From an uncultured Clostridium sp. (GTDB lineage: Bacteria > Bacillota > Clostridia > Lachnospirales > Lachnospiraceae): a stretch of DNA of 48,208 nucleotides. Every line of letters begins with the position of its first letter. Within the stretch, counting starts at the first letter, position 1. A program made the translations under genes and the position numbers. Shown here one piece after another: positions 33,465 to 41,747 of the stretch. Location: positions 1 through 48,208 of the forward strand of contig URFM01000022.1 of NCBI GenBank assembly GCA_900547035.1. Reading direction: 5' to 3'. The notes beneath the pieces are model-generated. The model was not told the DNA's origin. It worked only from the letters and a program-made list of their open reading frames with translations, and did no database searches.

Positions 33465-33863
33465 TTGAAAATTCAGGAATCAGCAGAAAACTATCTGGAA
33501 ACCATTTTGATGCTTGGACACACCAAGCCCCATGTGCGCTCCATTGATATCGCCAACGAACTGGACTTCTCCAAGCCCAGCGTCAGCGTTGCCATGAAAA
33601 ATCTCCGGCAGAACGGTTACATTCAGGTGGACGGCAACGGCTATATCACCTTAACCGACGCCGGACGAAAAATCGCGGAAACCATGTATGAACGCCACAC
33701 CATGCTGTCCAGCTGGCTGGTCTACCTGGGCGTAGACCAGAAAACCGCCGTGGAGGACGCCTGCCGGATGGAACATGTGCTGAGTGCGGACAGTTTTGAG
33801 GCCATCAAACGCCATATCACCTCCTGCAAGGAGCTTTCACCGGATATGTATGTAGCCAAATAG
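33465..33863 (+). CDS. DtxR/IdeR-type metal-dependent repressor
   Basis: A 132-residue DtxR-family regulator without the C-terminal SH3 domain. The winged HTH is residues 5-65 (VRSIDIANELDFSKPSVSVAMKNLRQNGYI). The metal-binding and dimerisation region has H78 and the CRMEH motif (C100, E103, H104), matching the DtxR ancillary ligands Cys-x-x-Glu-His. MntR-type Mn sensors have Glu in place of that Cys, so iron sensing is favoured. The start is TTG at 33465, nine bases after GGGAG. The frame is open further upstream to 33447, but that reading is less likely. It is divergent from the Cys-rich peptide and 38 bp upstream of a nitroreductase gene. Confidence 0.88.
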   Translation: MKIQESAENYLETILMLGHTKPHVRSIDIANELDFSKPSVSVAMKNLRQNGYIQVDGNGYITLTDAGRKIAETMYERHTMLSSWLVYLGVDQKTAVEDACRMEHVLSADSFEAIKRHITSCKELSPDMYVAK

Positions 33864-33901
33864 AAGAACCGTAAAGCAGGCCACGGAAGGAGGATTCACT
33901 T

Positions 33902-34471
33902 ATGTTAAAGGAGCTTGTTAAAAAATGCCGCACCTACCGGCGGTTTTATCAAGAAGTTCCCATTTCCATGGAAGAACTGACCGATTTGGTGGACACGGCC
34001 CGGCTTACCGCAAGCGCGTCCAACCTGCAGCCTCTGCGCTACAAGCTGGTCAACGAGCCGGTTCTCTGCACTCAAATTTTTCCCCATCTGCGCTGGGCGG
34101 GAGCTTTAAAAGACTGGGACGGACCAGAGGAGGGCGAACGGCCTTCCGCCTACATCGTCATCGCCGGAGACCCGGCTGTTTCCAAAAACCGCCTCTATGA
34201 TGTGGGCATTACCGCCCAGACCATCATGCTGGCTGCCGTGGAGAAAGGATACGGAGGCTGCATGATGTTAAGCTTTGAGCGGACAGCCCTGTACCGCATT
34301 TTGAACCTGGATTTGGAGCATGCCTTCCCGGAACTGGTGCTGGCTTTGGGGAAACCGAAGGAGCAGGTGGAAATCGTTCCCGTTGGAGAAGACGGCTCCA
34401 CCACCTACTATCGGGATGAGAATCAGGTGCATTATGTTCCCAAACGGCAGTTGAAGGATGTGCTGCTGTAA
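33902..34471 (+). CDS. nitroreductase family flavoprotein
   Basis: A 189-residue FMN-dependent nitroreductase-like protein. RTYRRF near the N terminus, ASNLQPLRYKLV (about residues 38-50), DVGITAQTIMLAAVEKGYGGCMM (about 100-122) and LVLALGKPKE (about 145) are the usual flavin-binding landmarks. The physiological substrate is unknown; members reduce nitro groups, quinones or flavins. The ATG follows GGAAGGAGG. It is 38 bp downstream of the DtxR gene and probably co-transcribed, so ferric or flavin reduction is a speculative link. Confidence 0.88.
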   Translation: MLKELVKKCRTYRRFYQEVPISMEELTDLVDTARLTASASNLQPLRYKLVNEPVLCTQIFPHLRWAGALKDWDGPEEGERPSAYIVIAGDPAVSKNRLYDVGITAQTIMLAAVEKGYGGCMMLSFERTALYRILNLDLEHAFPELVLALGKPKEQVEIVPVGEDGSTTYYRDENQVHYVPKRQLKDVLL

Positions 34472-34502
34472 CCGCACACAATCGAATCTTTGGCAAAAAG
34501 AG

Positions 34503-34552
34503 CCCCCGGAATTGCGCTTCTCTTTGAAACCGCAGTTTCCGGGGGATATTTT
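34503..34552. terminator. hairpin between nitroreductase and metal ATPase genes
   Basis: CCCCCGGAA (34503-34511) pairs with TTTCCGGGGG (34536-34545) around a 24-base loop, with a T-rich tail on the plus strand. It separates two convergent genes. Confidence 0.6.
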
Positions 34553-34568
34553 ATGCCGTTTTTCCTTG

Positions 34569-36434
34569 TTACTCCGCCTTCAGCGCCCGCATAGCATTGA
34601 TAATGGCAATGACGGAAACGCCCACATCGGCGAACACCGCCTCCCACATATTGGCAACGCCGAAAGCGCCCATTCCCAGAACAATCAGCTTCACCCCGAG
34701 GGCGAAGACGATATTCTGCTTCACAATCCTCATGGTCTTTCTGGAAATCCGGACAATGGAGGCGATTTTGGACGGGTCGTCGTCCATCAGCACCACATCC
34801 GCTGCCTCGATGGCCGCATCCGAACCCATACTCCCCATGGCGATTCCGATGTCCACCCGGCTCAACACAGGGGCGTCGTTAATCCCATCGCCCACAAAAG
34901 CCAGCTTCCGGCCTTTTTCCTGGGCCTCCAGCAGCCGTTCTACCTGAGCCACCTTATCCTCCGGCAGCAGCTGGGTATAAACCTCGTCCAGCCCCAGCTC
35001 CTTTGCCACCGCCTCTCCGGCCTCTTTACGGTCCCCGGTCAGCATGACAGTGTGGCGAACGCCTACCTCCTTCAGTTCCCGGATCGCCGCAAAGGCCTCT
35101 TCCTTGATTCCATCCCGGATAACAATAGAGCCGGCGAACGTTCCATCCACTGCCAGATAAACCACCGTTCCCGGGGCAGGACAACTCTCATAGGAAATCT
35201 GGTTCTCCTTCATCAGCTTGGAATTTCCGGCCAGGACCCGATGTCCGTCCACCACGGCCTCCATGCCTTGGCCCGCAATCTCCCGGTTTTCTCCAATGCG
35301 GCTGCGGTCCGGCTCCTTCCCATATGCTTCCAGTATGGACCTGGAAATCGGATGATCTGAGTAGCACTCCCCGTAGGCTGCCAGCTCCAGCAGCTCTTCC
35401 TCTTTCATAGAAACAGGATTTAAGTGGGAAACCTTAAACTCTCCCTTGGTAAGGGTACCTGTCTTGTCAAATACAATGGTATCCATCTGAGACAACGCTT
35501 CCAGATAGTTGCTGCCCTTTACCAAAACCCCCTTGCGGGAGGCTGCACCGATTCCGCCGAAGAAGCTCATGGGGACGGAAATGACCAGCGCGCAGGGACA
35601 GGAGATAACCAGGAAAGTGCATGCCCTCCGGACCCACTCGGTCCAGGGCTGTCTTAAAATCAAAGGCGGCAGAACCGCCAGAATTACGGCTCCAATTACC
35701 ACAATAGGCGTATAATACCGGGCAAACTTGGTGATAAAGTTCTCCACCTTCGCCTTTTTGCTGCTGGCGTTCTCCACCAGTTCCAGAATCTTCGCTACCG
35801 TGGAATCGTCAAATTCCTTTGTAACCTCCACCCGCAGAAGTCCGCTTCCGTTGACGCAGCCGCTGATAATTTCATCCCCGGTCCGTACCCGGCGGGGCAC
35901 TGACTCTCCCGTCAGGGCGGAGGTATCCACCATGGACTCGCCGAAAACCACTTTGCCGTCCAGGGGAATCCGCTCCCCTGCCTTTACCACGATAACGTCT
36001 CCCACGGAAACGTCATCCGGGTCCACCTGCTTTAAGACCCCATCTTCCTCAATGTTGGCGTATTCCGGGCAAATATCCATCAGTTCCGTAATGGACTGAC
36101 GGGAACGGTTGACCGCGTAGCTCTGGAACAATTCTCCCACCTGGTAAAAGAGCATCACCGCCACGCCCTCGGAATATTCCCCAACGCCAAAGGCGCCGAA
36201 GGTAGCCACTGTCATAAGAAAATTCTCGTCAAAGACCTGGCCGTTGCGGATATTTCGCACAGCCCGGTAAAGAATATCCCAGCCAACCAGAAGATAGGGA
36301 ATCAGATACAGAAACAGCCAGAGCAGGGAATCCCCGGGGGCAAACGATTCCATATGCTGCAAGATTGCTAAAGGTATATAAATAATAAAGGTTGCGATAA
36401 TCCTTAATCTCATGGTCTTTTGCTTCTCGGTCAT
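34569..36434 (-). CDS. P1B-type heavy-metal efflux ATPase (Zn/Cd/Pb class)
   Basis: A 621-residue metal-transporting ATPase. TGES (175-178) is the actuator motif, CPC (279-281) the transmembrane metal site, and DKTGT (Asp323) the phosphorylation site. SDHPI, TGDRKE and GDGINDAP follow in the nucleotide and phosphorylation domains. The N terminus lacks an HMA domain; that domain is encoded separately by the preceding gene. The CPC motif and the CadC-like regulator favour Zn(II)/Cd(II)/Pb(II) export. It is last in an arsR-HMA-ATPase operon, with a 56-bp gap to the HMA gene. Confidence 0.92.
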   Translation of the reverse strand: MTEKQKTMRLRIIATFIIYIPLAILQHMESFAPGDSLLWLFLYLIPYLLVGWDILYRAVRNIRNGQVFDENFLMTVATFGAFGVGEYSEGVAVMLFYQVGELFQSYAVNRSRQSITELMDICPEYANIEEDGVLKQVDPDDVSVGDVIVVKAGERIPLDGKVVFGESMVDTSALTGESVPRRVRTGDEIISGCVNGSGLLRVEVTKEFDDSTVAKILELVENASSKKAKVENFITKFARYYTPIVVIGAVILAVLPPLILRQPWTEWVRRACTFLVISCPCALVISVPMSFFGGIGAASRKGVLVKGSNYLEALSQMDTIVFDKTGTLTKGEFKVSHLNPVSMKEEELLELAAYGECYSDHPISRSILEAYGKEPDRSRIGENREIAGQGMEAVVDGHRVLAGNSKLMKENQISYESCPAPGTVVYLAVDGTFAGSIVIRDGIKEEAFAAIRELKEVGVRHTVMLTGDRKEAGEAVAKELGLDEVYTQLLPEDKVAQVERLLEAQEKGRKLAFVGDGINDAPVLSRVDIGIAMGSMGSDAAIEAADVVLMDDDPSKIASIVRISRKTMRIVKQNIVFALGVKLIVLGMGAFGVANMWEAVFADVGVSVIAIINAMRALKAE

Positions 36435-36490
36435 AATGGTTTTCCATCCTTTCCCATAGCCAGCGGCTACGGTTCAACTCTCCCTTAATC

Positions 36491-36709
36491 TTACCGGTTA
36501 ATCACGCAGTCCGGCTCTACCTTCCGGCAAACCTCCACTACCTGCTCCATAATCTGGTCGAACCGGCCGTCATCCGCCTCAATGGTCATTTTCTGCATCA
36601 TAAAGCTCACATTGGCGTCCTTTACGCCTTCAATCTTTTTAATGGCCTCCTCCATCTTTGCGGCACAGTTGGCGCAGTCCAGATCTGTCAGCTTAAATTT
36701 CTTTTTCAT
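36491..36709 (-). CDS. stand-alone HMA heavy-metal-binding protein
   Basis: A 72-residue ferredoxin-fold HMA protein with DCANCAAKM (Cys12 and Cys15), the CxxC metal site, and a normal domain length. It most likely passes metal to, or regulates, the downstream ATPase, which lacks its own N-terminal HMA domain. The frame opens at 36742, but the ATG at 36709 follows AGGAGG. It is in the middle of the metal-resistance operon. Confidence 0.9.
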   Translation of the reverse strand: MKKKFKLTDLDCANCAAKMEEAIKKIEGVKDANVSFMMQKMTIEADDGRFDQIMEQVVEVCRKVEPDCVINR

Positions 36710-36744
36710 AGTTAATATCCTCCTCTTATTTGAAAAAATCATAC

Positions 36745-37104
36745 CTATTCGTTAATATGTTCCATCCCCTGATTGATAATGGTTCTCACATGTCCGTCCG
36801 CCAGGGAATAAAACACTGCCTTTCCCTCTCTGCGGCTTTTAACCAGGCGGTTCTGCTTTAAAATTTTCAGTTGATGGGATATAGCCGACTGGTTCATATT
36901 CAGCAACTGGGCAATATCGCATACACACATCTCCGCCTCAAACAATACATACAAAATCTTGATTCTGGTGGAATCTCCAAAAACCTTAAAAATTTCCGCC
37001 AGATCATAGAGCTTATCCTCCTCGGGCATCCGCTCGTTCACCGCCTTCACCACGTCCTCATGGACCTGATAAAAATCACAGCGCTCCACATCCGTTAATG
37101 CCAT
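36745..37104 (-). CDS. ArsR/SmtB family metal-sensing repressor (CadC-like)
   Basis: A 119-residue winged-HTH repressor. The alpha-3 helix carries CVCDIAQLL (Cys60 and Cys62), and an N-terminal Cys9 lies in ERCDFYQVH. Together they match the CadC type-1 site for Cd(II)/Pb(II), with possible Zn(II) response. The recognition helix is NMNQSAISHQLKILK. The frame opens at 37155, but the ATG at 37104 after AGAGGGG is preferred. It is the first gene of the operon, and a dyad downstream of its promoter fits autorepression. Confidence 0.9.
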   Translation of the reverse strand: MALTDVERCDFYQVHEDVVKAVNERMPEEDKLYDLAEIFKVFGDSTRIKILYVLFEAEMCVCDIAQLLNMNQSAISHQLKILKQNRLVKSRREGKAVFYSLADGHVRTIINQGMEHINE

Positions 37105-37136
37105 CTCATCCCCTCTTTCTTTTTTGTACATTTCAT

Positions 37137-37196
37137 CATATGAACATTCATTCATTTGTTATGACTCTATTATAAACCTTACACCCAAAATGTCAA
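37137..37196 (-). promoter_or_regulatory. metal operon promoter and ArsR/SmtB-type operator
   Basis: On the minus strand TTGACA (37191-37196), a 16-bp spacer and TATAAT (37169-37174) form a strong promoter. ATATGAACATTCATTCAT (plus strand, 37138-37155) contains the ATGAA/TTCAT inverted repeat typical of ArsR/SmtB operators, placed just after the predicted transcription start. Confidence 0.7.
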
Positions 37197-37273
37197 TAGC
37201 AGTTCGGGGAAATTTTTCTCAAAAGCAAAATAAGGCTCCGAGTCAAAATATTCAATTCAAGGCTATTACAGAT

Positions 37274-37301
37274 TTGTTATAGCATGTACAAAATATATAA
37301 A
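37274..37301 (+). promoter_or_regulatory. putative promoter of the serine hydrolase operon
   Basis: TTGTTA (37274-37279), a 16-bp spacer and TATAAA (37296-37301). The 326-bp gap between arsR and this operon also holds a fragment of the 19.5-kb repeat (about 37195) and leader hairpins; I see no gene in it. Confidence 0.4.
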
Positions 37302-37338
37302 TTTGCTTTTGCAAATCTCTGATTATATAATAAAATAA

Positions 37339-37367
37339 ACAAACAAAGCTGGCGCCGCCTTGTTTGT
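37339..37367 (+). promoter_or_regulatory. leader hairpin upstream of serine hydrolase
   Basis: ACAAACAAAG (37339-37348) and CCTTGTTTGT (37358-37367) pair around a short GC-rich centre containing GGCGCC. With the ATTTGC/GCAAAT hairpin just upstream (about 37301-37316), it gives a structured 5' leader. It may act as attenuator, mRNA stabiliser or operator. There is no T-run, so it is not a plain terminator. Confidence 0.4.
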
Positions 37368-37430
37368 CTACTATATCACCGCATATGCGCCACTCTTGCG
37401 GCAGGTTTCTAAGAACAGGAGGAACATTTC

Positions 37431-38375
37431 TTGAAAATCAATATTGTACCATTCGCGGAAGTGATTTGTCAGAAAAAGCTGGGAGTTCACCACGTACTTG
37501 TCCATCACAAAGGACAGCTTTCAGCTGCCTTTCACTTTCAGCCTACAGACCGGAGAGCTGAAATTCACTCCGCTACCAAAAGCGTTGTAAGCCTCGCTGC
37601 CGGAATGGCTATAGATGAAGGTCTTTTCACGCTGGATACCCGTCCCACGGATATTCTCTCCAAATATGTGCCGGATACTATTGACCCGGCATGGCATCAG
37701 GTTACCGTAAAGCATTTACTGACCATGAGCAGCGGACATGACCGAAAACTGATGGACGGCTATTCGCTGACTCCCGGAGCCACCAACCGGGATGATCTGG
37801 AAAATAAAGACTGGGTAAATTATACATTTTCTCAAGATTTAGATTTGGAGCCAGGACAAAAATTCGTTTATAATAATTCCTGTCCCCATCTGATTTCCAG
37901 AATGATTATCGAGCTTACTGGTGAAAATCTCATTGATTGGCTGCGTCCCAGGCTGTTTGATCCTCTGGAAATCCACAATCCCCAATGGGGTACTGATCCT
38001 TTGGGCTACACCTGCGGACCTGGCGGGCTTCATCTGAGTACTGAGGAATTCTCCCGTATATCCCTTCTCTATCTTCAGCAGGGACAGTGGAACGGGAAGC
38101 AGCTGATCTCAAAGGAATATATGTCTCAAGCCGTCAGCCGGCAGATTGAAAACGCAGCACCCGGTAAGATCTGCACGGATGATTCCACTGCCGGTTACGG
38201 TTATTTGATCTGGAGATGCCGTCGAGATAATGCCTACTATCTTTTTGGCTGGGCCGGGCAGCTGGGCATCATCCTGCCGGATTATGAGGCGGCTGTTACC
38301 TTAACCTCTTACGAATTTCAAACCCAGTCCCTATTAGATACCGTTTGGGATACCATCGTACCTCAGCTCTGTTAA
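37431..38375 (+). CDS. beta-lactamase-fold serine hydrolase, cytosolic
   Basis: A 314-residue protein of the class C beta-lactamase/esterase (serine hydrolase) family. Ser47 in SATK is the SxxK nucleophile, and YNN near residue 145 is the Tyr-x-Asn motif. HLLTMSSGHDRK and GPGGLHLSTEEFSRI are family segments, and FGWAGQLGI stands where the third motif lies. No signal peptide is seen, so it acts inside the cell on an ester, amide or lactam-like substrate and not on cell wall. The start is TTG at 37431, eight bases after GGAGG. It is 49 bp upstream of an SLC13-type transporter, so it probably processes the imported compound. Confidence 0.87.
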   Translation: MKINIVPFAEVICQKKLGVHHVLVHHKGQLSAAFHFQPTDRRAEIHSATKSVVSLAAGMAIDEGLFTLDTRPTDILSKYVPDTIDPAWHQVTVKHLLTMSSGHDRKLMDGYSLTPGATNRDDLENKDWVNYTFSQDLDLEPGQKFVYNNSCPHLISRMIIELTGENLIDWLRPRLFDPLEIHNPQWGTDPLGYTCGPGGLHLSTEEFSRISLLYLQQGQWNGKQLISKEYMSQAVSRQIENAAPGKICTDDSTAGYGYLIWRCRRDNAYYLFGWAGQLGIILPDYEAAVTLTSYEFQTQSLLDTVWDTIVPQLC

Positions 38376-38424
38376 GCAATACGATATCCTCAATCCACTT
38401 TAAAAAATCAAAGGGGGAAATAAA

Positions 38425-39720
38425 ATGTCAACACAAATGATTATCTGCCTAATTATCAGCGCACTGACTGTAATTGGATATCTGTCCAATAAACTTCCTA
38501 TGGGCGTAGTGGCCATGCTGTCGCTGATTTTCTTCTATCTCACCGGCTGCATCACCTCAGATGACGCCATGACCTATTTCGGCAACCCAAATCTCTGGCT
38601 CTGCGTTTGCATGTTTGTCGTCTCCGCCGGCTTTACCAGAACCCAGTTTGTAAAGAAACTGGCCCGTAAGGTAAATGAGCTGGCTCGTGGCTCTGTCCGA
38701 AAAGTCTTTTTTGGCTACATGATTATGGGCGTCATCCTGTGCCAGTTTATCGGTCAGGCCGTAGCCGAATTCTCTATCGTTGCTCCCCTTCTGGGTGCCT
38801 CTGTAGATGAACTGGGCGTTAAACGTTCTAAAGTCATGTATCCACTGGCTATCATGCTTCTTGCCACTATGGCATGGCTTCCGCTGGGCGCCGGGTACGC
38901 ATTCCCCATGCAGGTTAATTCCATGTTTGAAACCTTTGATATTGCCGGCTACTCCATGTCCGTATTTCATCCCTTCCTGCTGCGCCTGCCTGGCATCCTG
39001 ATCGTATGTATCTATATTATGACAATCGGTCTGCGGCTTGCGCCCGATGAGCCGCTAACGGCTATCACTGGCAGCACTGCCAGCAAACAGCAGACGGAAG
39101 AACCTCCTCTTCCTCCATTCCAGGAGAAATGCGGCTATGTTATTTTCTTCGCAACCTGCGCTGTTCTGCTCGTTTCCGGCATGATCGGACTTCAGCCCTG
39201 GCTGGTAGCACTTGCCGGCGCTGTCATGATGGTTCTCACGGGAGTTCTGAGAGGAAAGCAGATTAATGACGCCCTTCCGGTTTCCTATTTTGCCGTATTT
39301 GCCGGAGCTCTTTCCATGGGCGGAGCCCTGACTAATACCGGAGCAGCTGACCTGATCGGCAATTTAATCGCCGATTTAGCCACCTCCGTCAACAACACCT
39401 TTATGGTTTATTTAATCATTTTTATGGCGGCTTTTATCGTAACGCAGTTTATGCTGAACAGTGCTGTGATGTGGTCACTGATGCCACTGGTATTGGCCAC
39501 CACCAAGGTTATGGGAATCAACCCCATTGGGGCCGCCGTGCTGGTCAATATCTCCTCGACCACAGCTTACCTGACTCCTATGTCCTGCCCCCTGATTCCT
39601 TTAACCATGGCCGCGGGCGGATACGATTTTAAGAGCGTATTTAAACAGGCAATCATTCCCAGTATTCTGATGATTCTCATCGGCGTAGGCTGGACCAGTA
39701 TTTTGTATCCCATTTTCTAA
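38425..39720 (+). CDS. SLC13/DASS-type anion transporter
   Basis: A 431-residue integral membrane protein with about 11 helices and a two-fold repeat. Each half has a re-entrant-type segment (QAVAEFSIVAPLLGASVDELG in the first, TQFMLNSAVMWSLMPLVLATTKVMGINP in the second), as in the DASS/ion-transporter superfamily. STTAYLTPMSCPLIPLTMAAGGY near the end resembles the substrate/Na+ site region. Substrates of the family are di-/tricarboxylates or other organic anions. It lies between the serine hydrolase and the DUF6282 genes in one operon. The start is preceded by AAAGGGGG. Confidence 0.87.
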   Translation: MSTQMIICLIISALTVIGYLSNKLPMGVVAMLSLIFFYLTGCITSDDAMTYFGNPNLWLCVCMFVVSAGFTRTQFVKKLARKVNELARGSVRKVFFGYMIMGVILCQFIGQAVAEFSIVAPLLGASVDELGVKRSKVMYPLAIMLLATMAWLPLGAGYAFPMQVNSMFETFDIAGYSMSVFHPFLLRLPGILIVCIYIMTIGLRLAPDEPLTAITGSTASKQQTEEPPLPPFQEKCGYVIFFATCAVLLVSGMIGLQPWLVALAGAVMMVLTGVLRGKQINDALPVSYFAVFAGALSMGGALTNTGAADLIGNLIADLATSVNNTFMVYLIIFMAAFIVTQFMLNSAVMWSLMPLVLATTKVMGINPIGAAVLVNISSTTAYLTPMSCPLIPLTMAAGGYDFKSVFKQAIIPSILMILIGVGWTSILYPIF

Positions 39721-39747
39721 ACTTCTGTGGAAAAGGAGGAATTCATT

Positions 39748-40602
39748 ATGTATCAACCCCGCAATCAAGAAAAGGTGCTGCGCTTAATGGAAGGCGCATA
39801 TGATCTTCATACTCATACTTCGCCTGACTTTTTTCCCCGGGCGCTGGATGATTTTGAGCTGCTCAGACAGGCCGACCAATACGGCATGGCCGGTGTCATG
39901 CTGAAAAATCATCTGGATCCAACTCCCGCCAGAGCAATTCTGGTGAATTCTCAGGGCTTTAAAGCGAAAGCATATGGATCTGCAGTCATGAATTTGACCA
40001 TAGGGGGAGTTAATCCCATTGCTGTGCAAAGATATCTGGAGCTAGGTGCTAAAATTATATGGATGCCTACCATCCATTCACGCAACCAGATTGAATATTC
40101 CAAAATCGATGATAAACTGCAGCAACCAGGTATCCGTCTCTTAGATGAAGATGGCAGACTAAAACCAGAGGTCCTGGAAGTTCTGGATTTGATTAAAGAG
40201 TATGGAGCGGCTGTTGCTACCGGCCATATCAGTATCGGAGAGTCCATCGCCGTATGCGCTGCCGCCAGAGAGAGAAATATTAAAACGATCCTGACCCATC
40301 CCGACTGGGCCTGCACCATGGTTCCGATTGAAATCCAAAAACTTCTTGTTTCCCAAGGCGTTATTGTAGAAAAGCTTTGGTTTGACGTAGGATTAAATCT
40401 GATCACCGCCTCCTACATGGCTCAGACAATTAAGGAGCTTGGACCTGAAAACTGCTTTTTAGCCACCGACCGCGGTCAGGCCGGCCTGGAATATCCCGCA
40501 GAGGGTCTAATGATGTTCATGGATGCCATGCTGGACGAAGGCCTGACCTATGAACAAGTCTATTACATGACGCATGATAATCCGTCTAAGATCGTAGGAT
40601 AA
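39748..40602 (+). CDS. DUF6282 / amidohydrolase-like metal-dependent hydrolase
   Basis: A 284-residue protein of TIM-barrel metallohydrolase type. DLHTHTSPDFFPRA carries the H21-x-H23 metal pair, ATGHIS near residue 160 and LTHPDW near residue 187 give further histidine ligands, and ATDRGQ near residue 245 supplies a late Asp. This fits DUF6282 within the amidohydrolase/PHP-like group. Likely activity is hydrolysis of a C-N or C-O bond, with the substrate unknown. The frame opens at 39727, but the ATG at 39748 follows GGAGG. It is third gene after the hydrolase and transporter, with a hairpin downstream before lysR. Confidence 0.82.
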   Translation: MYQPRNQEKVLRLMEGAYDLHTHTSPDFFPRALDDFELLRQADQYGMAGVMLKNHLDPTPARAILVNSQGFKAKAYGSAVMNLTIGGVNPIAVQRYLELGAKIIWMPTIHSRNQIEYSKIDDKLQQPGIRLLDEDGRLKPEVLEVLDLIKEYGAAVATGHISIGESIAVCAAARERNIKTILTHPDWACTMVPIEIQKLLVSQGVIVEKLWFDVGLNLITASYMAQTIKELGPENCFLATDRGQAGLEYPAEGLMMFMDAMLDEGLTYEQVYYMTHDNPSKIVG

Positions 40603-40643
40603 TTATCTCGACATAACAATTCTGCAACCTTTCACTATCTTAC

Positions 40644-40688
40644 AATACACCGCCCGTCTCTAAATACCTGGAGACAGACGGTGTATTT
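40644..40688 (+). terminator. hairpin between DUF6282 gene and lysR
   Basis: AATACACCG (starting at 40644) pairs with CGGTGTATT (ending about 40687), with an inner GTCTC/GAGAC stem and a short T-tail. It probably reduces read-through into lysR. Confidence 0.55.
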
Positions 40689-40709
40689 CCCCGCATCAGG
40701 AGGACCTCT

Positions 40710-41618
40710 ATGAATCAGAGAGACTGCGAACTCGTTCTTACCATCGCTCAGGAAGGGAGTATTTCCAGAGCTGCCGCAAAATTATATATGAGCCAGCCTG
40801 CTTTAAGTGTCTTTTTAACCAGGCTGGAAGCCCAACTAGAAACCAAACTGTTTGTCCGCAGTGCCAATGGGCTGAAACCCACCTATGCCGGTGAATGTTA
40901 TATCCGCACTGCTGAAAAAATTCTCAAGCTGTGCAATGACTTCCAGACCGAACTTTGCAGCATCAACACTCTTCACAAAGGAAAAATTCAGGTAGGGGCC
41001 ACGGTCCATCTGGGCTCTTATGTGTTTCCTCTGCTCCTTCCACGCTATAAAGAGCGCTATCCCAACATTGAGGTTCTGATTACGGAAAGCCGGTCTGCTG
41101 ATCTGGAGCGGGCCCTGTCCCACAATGAACTGGATATCGCCCTGATGCATACTCCTTTTCGCAGTGTGGAGGCAGATTATGAAACCATTGCCCGTGATCC
41201 CTATGTCGTAGTTATTTCCCGCAGCAGCCCTTTGGCCTCTCATATTTACGAAAAAGGCGGAAAGCCCTATATTGACCTCCGTCTTTTAGCAAACGAAAAA
41301 TATATTTTAGCCTATCCGTCCCAGCGGGTACGACAGGTCTCCGACCGAATTCTGTCTATGGCCGGCATTACTCCTGATATCACCTTTATGACCAGCAGTG
41401 TTGAAACCGCTATGCGGGTAGCCAGTGTGGGAATTGGCATCACCTTAATGCCCAAAAGCTACATCAGTCTTTTTACCTGCCCGGCAGAACCCTTCTTCTG
41501 CCACCTGGAAGACCAGTATGAGCCCTGGTGGACCTTTGTAGCCGCCTATCCCAAAGATTCGGAGCTGTCCGGACCAGCTCTGGAGATGGTGAAGATTCTA
41601 AAGGAAATTTTTCCCTGA
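40710..41618 (+). CDS. LysR family transcriptional regulator
   Basis: A 302-residue LysR regulator. The HTH is AQEGSISRAAAKLYMSQPALSVFLTRLEAQL at residues 11-41. A linker helix and effector domain follow (GKIQVGATVHLGSYVFPLLLPRYKERYPNIEV, then IALMHTP and VASVGIGITLMP). The ATG follows AGGAGG. It is downstream of the hydrolase-SLC13-DUF6282 genes and most likely regulates that operon, though lack of divergent orientation makes this a guess. The effector is unknown. Confidence 0.9.
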   Translation: MNQRDCELVLTIAQEGSISRAAAKLYMSQPALSVFLTRLEAQLETKLFVRSANGLKPTYAGECYIRTAEKILKLCNDFQTELCSINTLHKGKIQVGATVHLGSYVFPLLLPRYKERYPNIEVLITESRSADLERALSHNELDIALMHTPFRSVEADYETIARDPYVVVISRSSPLASHIYEKGGKPYIDLRLLANEKYILAYPSQRVRQVSDRILSMAGITPDITFMTSSVETAMRVASVGIGITLMPKSYISLFTCPAEPFFCHLEDQYEPWWTFVAAYPKDSELSGPALEMVKILKEIFP

Positions 41619-41665
41619 CATGAGTCAAAAACGCAATTTGATCTTACAAGCTATATTTTCTCTCT

Positions 41666-41694
41666 TTGTCAAAGTCATTCAAACATGCTATACT
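41666..41694 (+). promoter_or_regulatory. promoter of the PucR-type regulator
   Basis: TTGTCA (41666-41671), a 17-bp spacer and TATACT (41689-41694), about 54 bp upstream of the ATG. Confidence 0.75.
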
Positions 41695-41747
41695 TAAAAA
41701 GATAACCAGCAATTTGATTGATTTTTTACAAGAAAAGGAATACTGTT

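Noticed and set aside
34458..35360. Plus-strand ORF of 300 codons opposite the metal ATPase
   Set aside because: Composition and position are those of an antisense shadow of the P1B ATPase nucleotide-binding domain.
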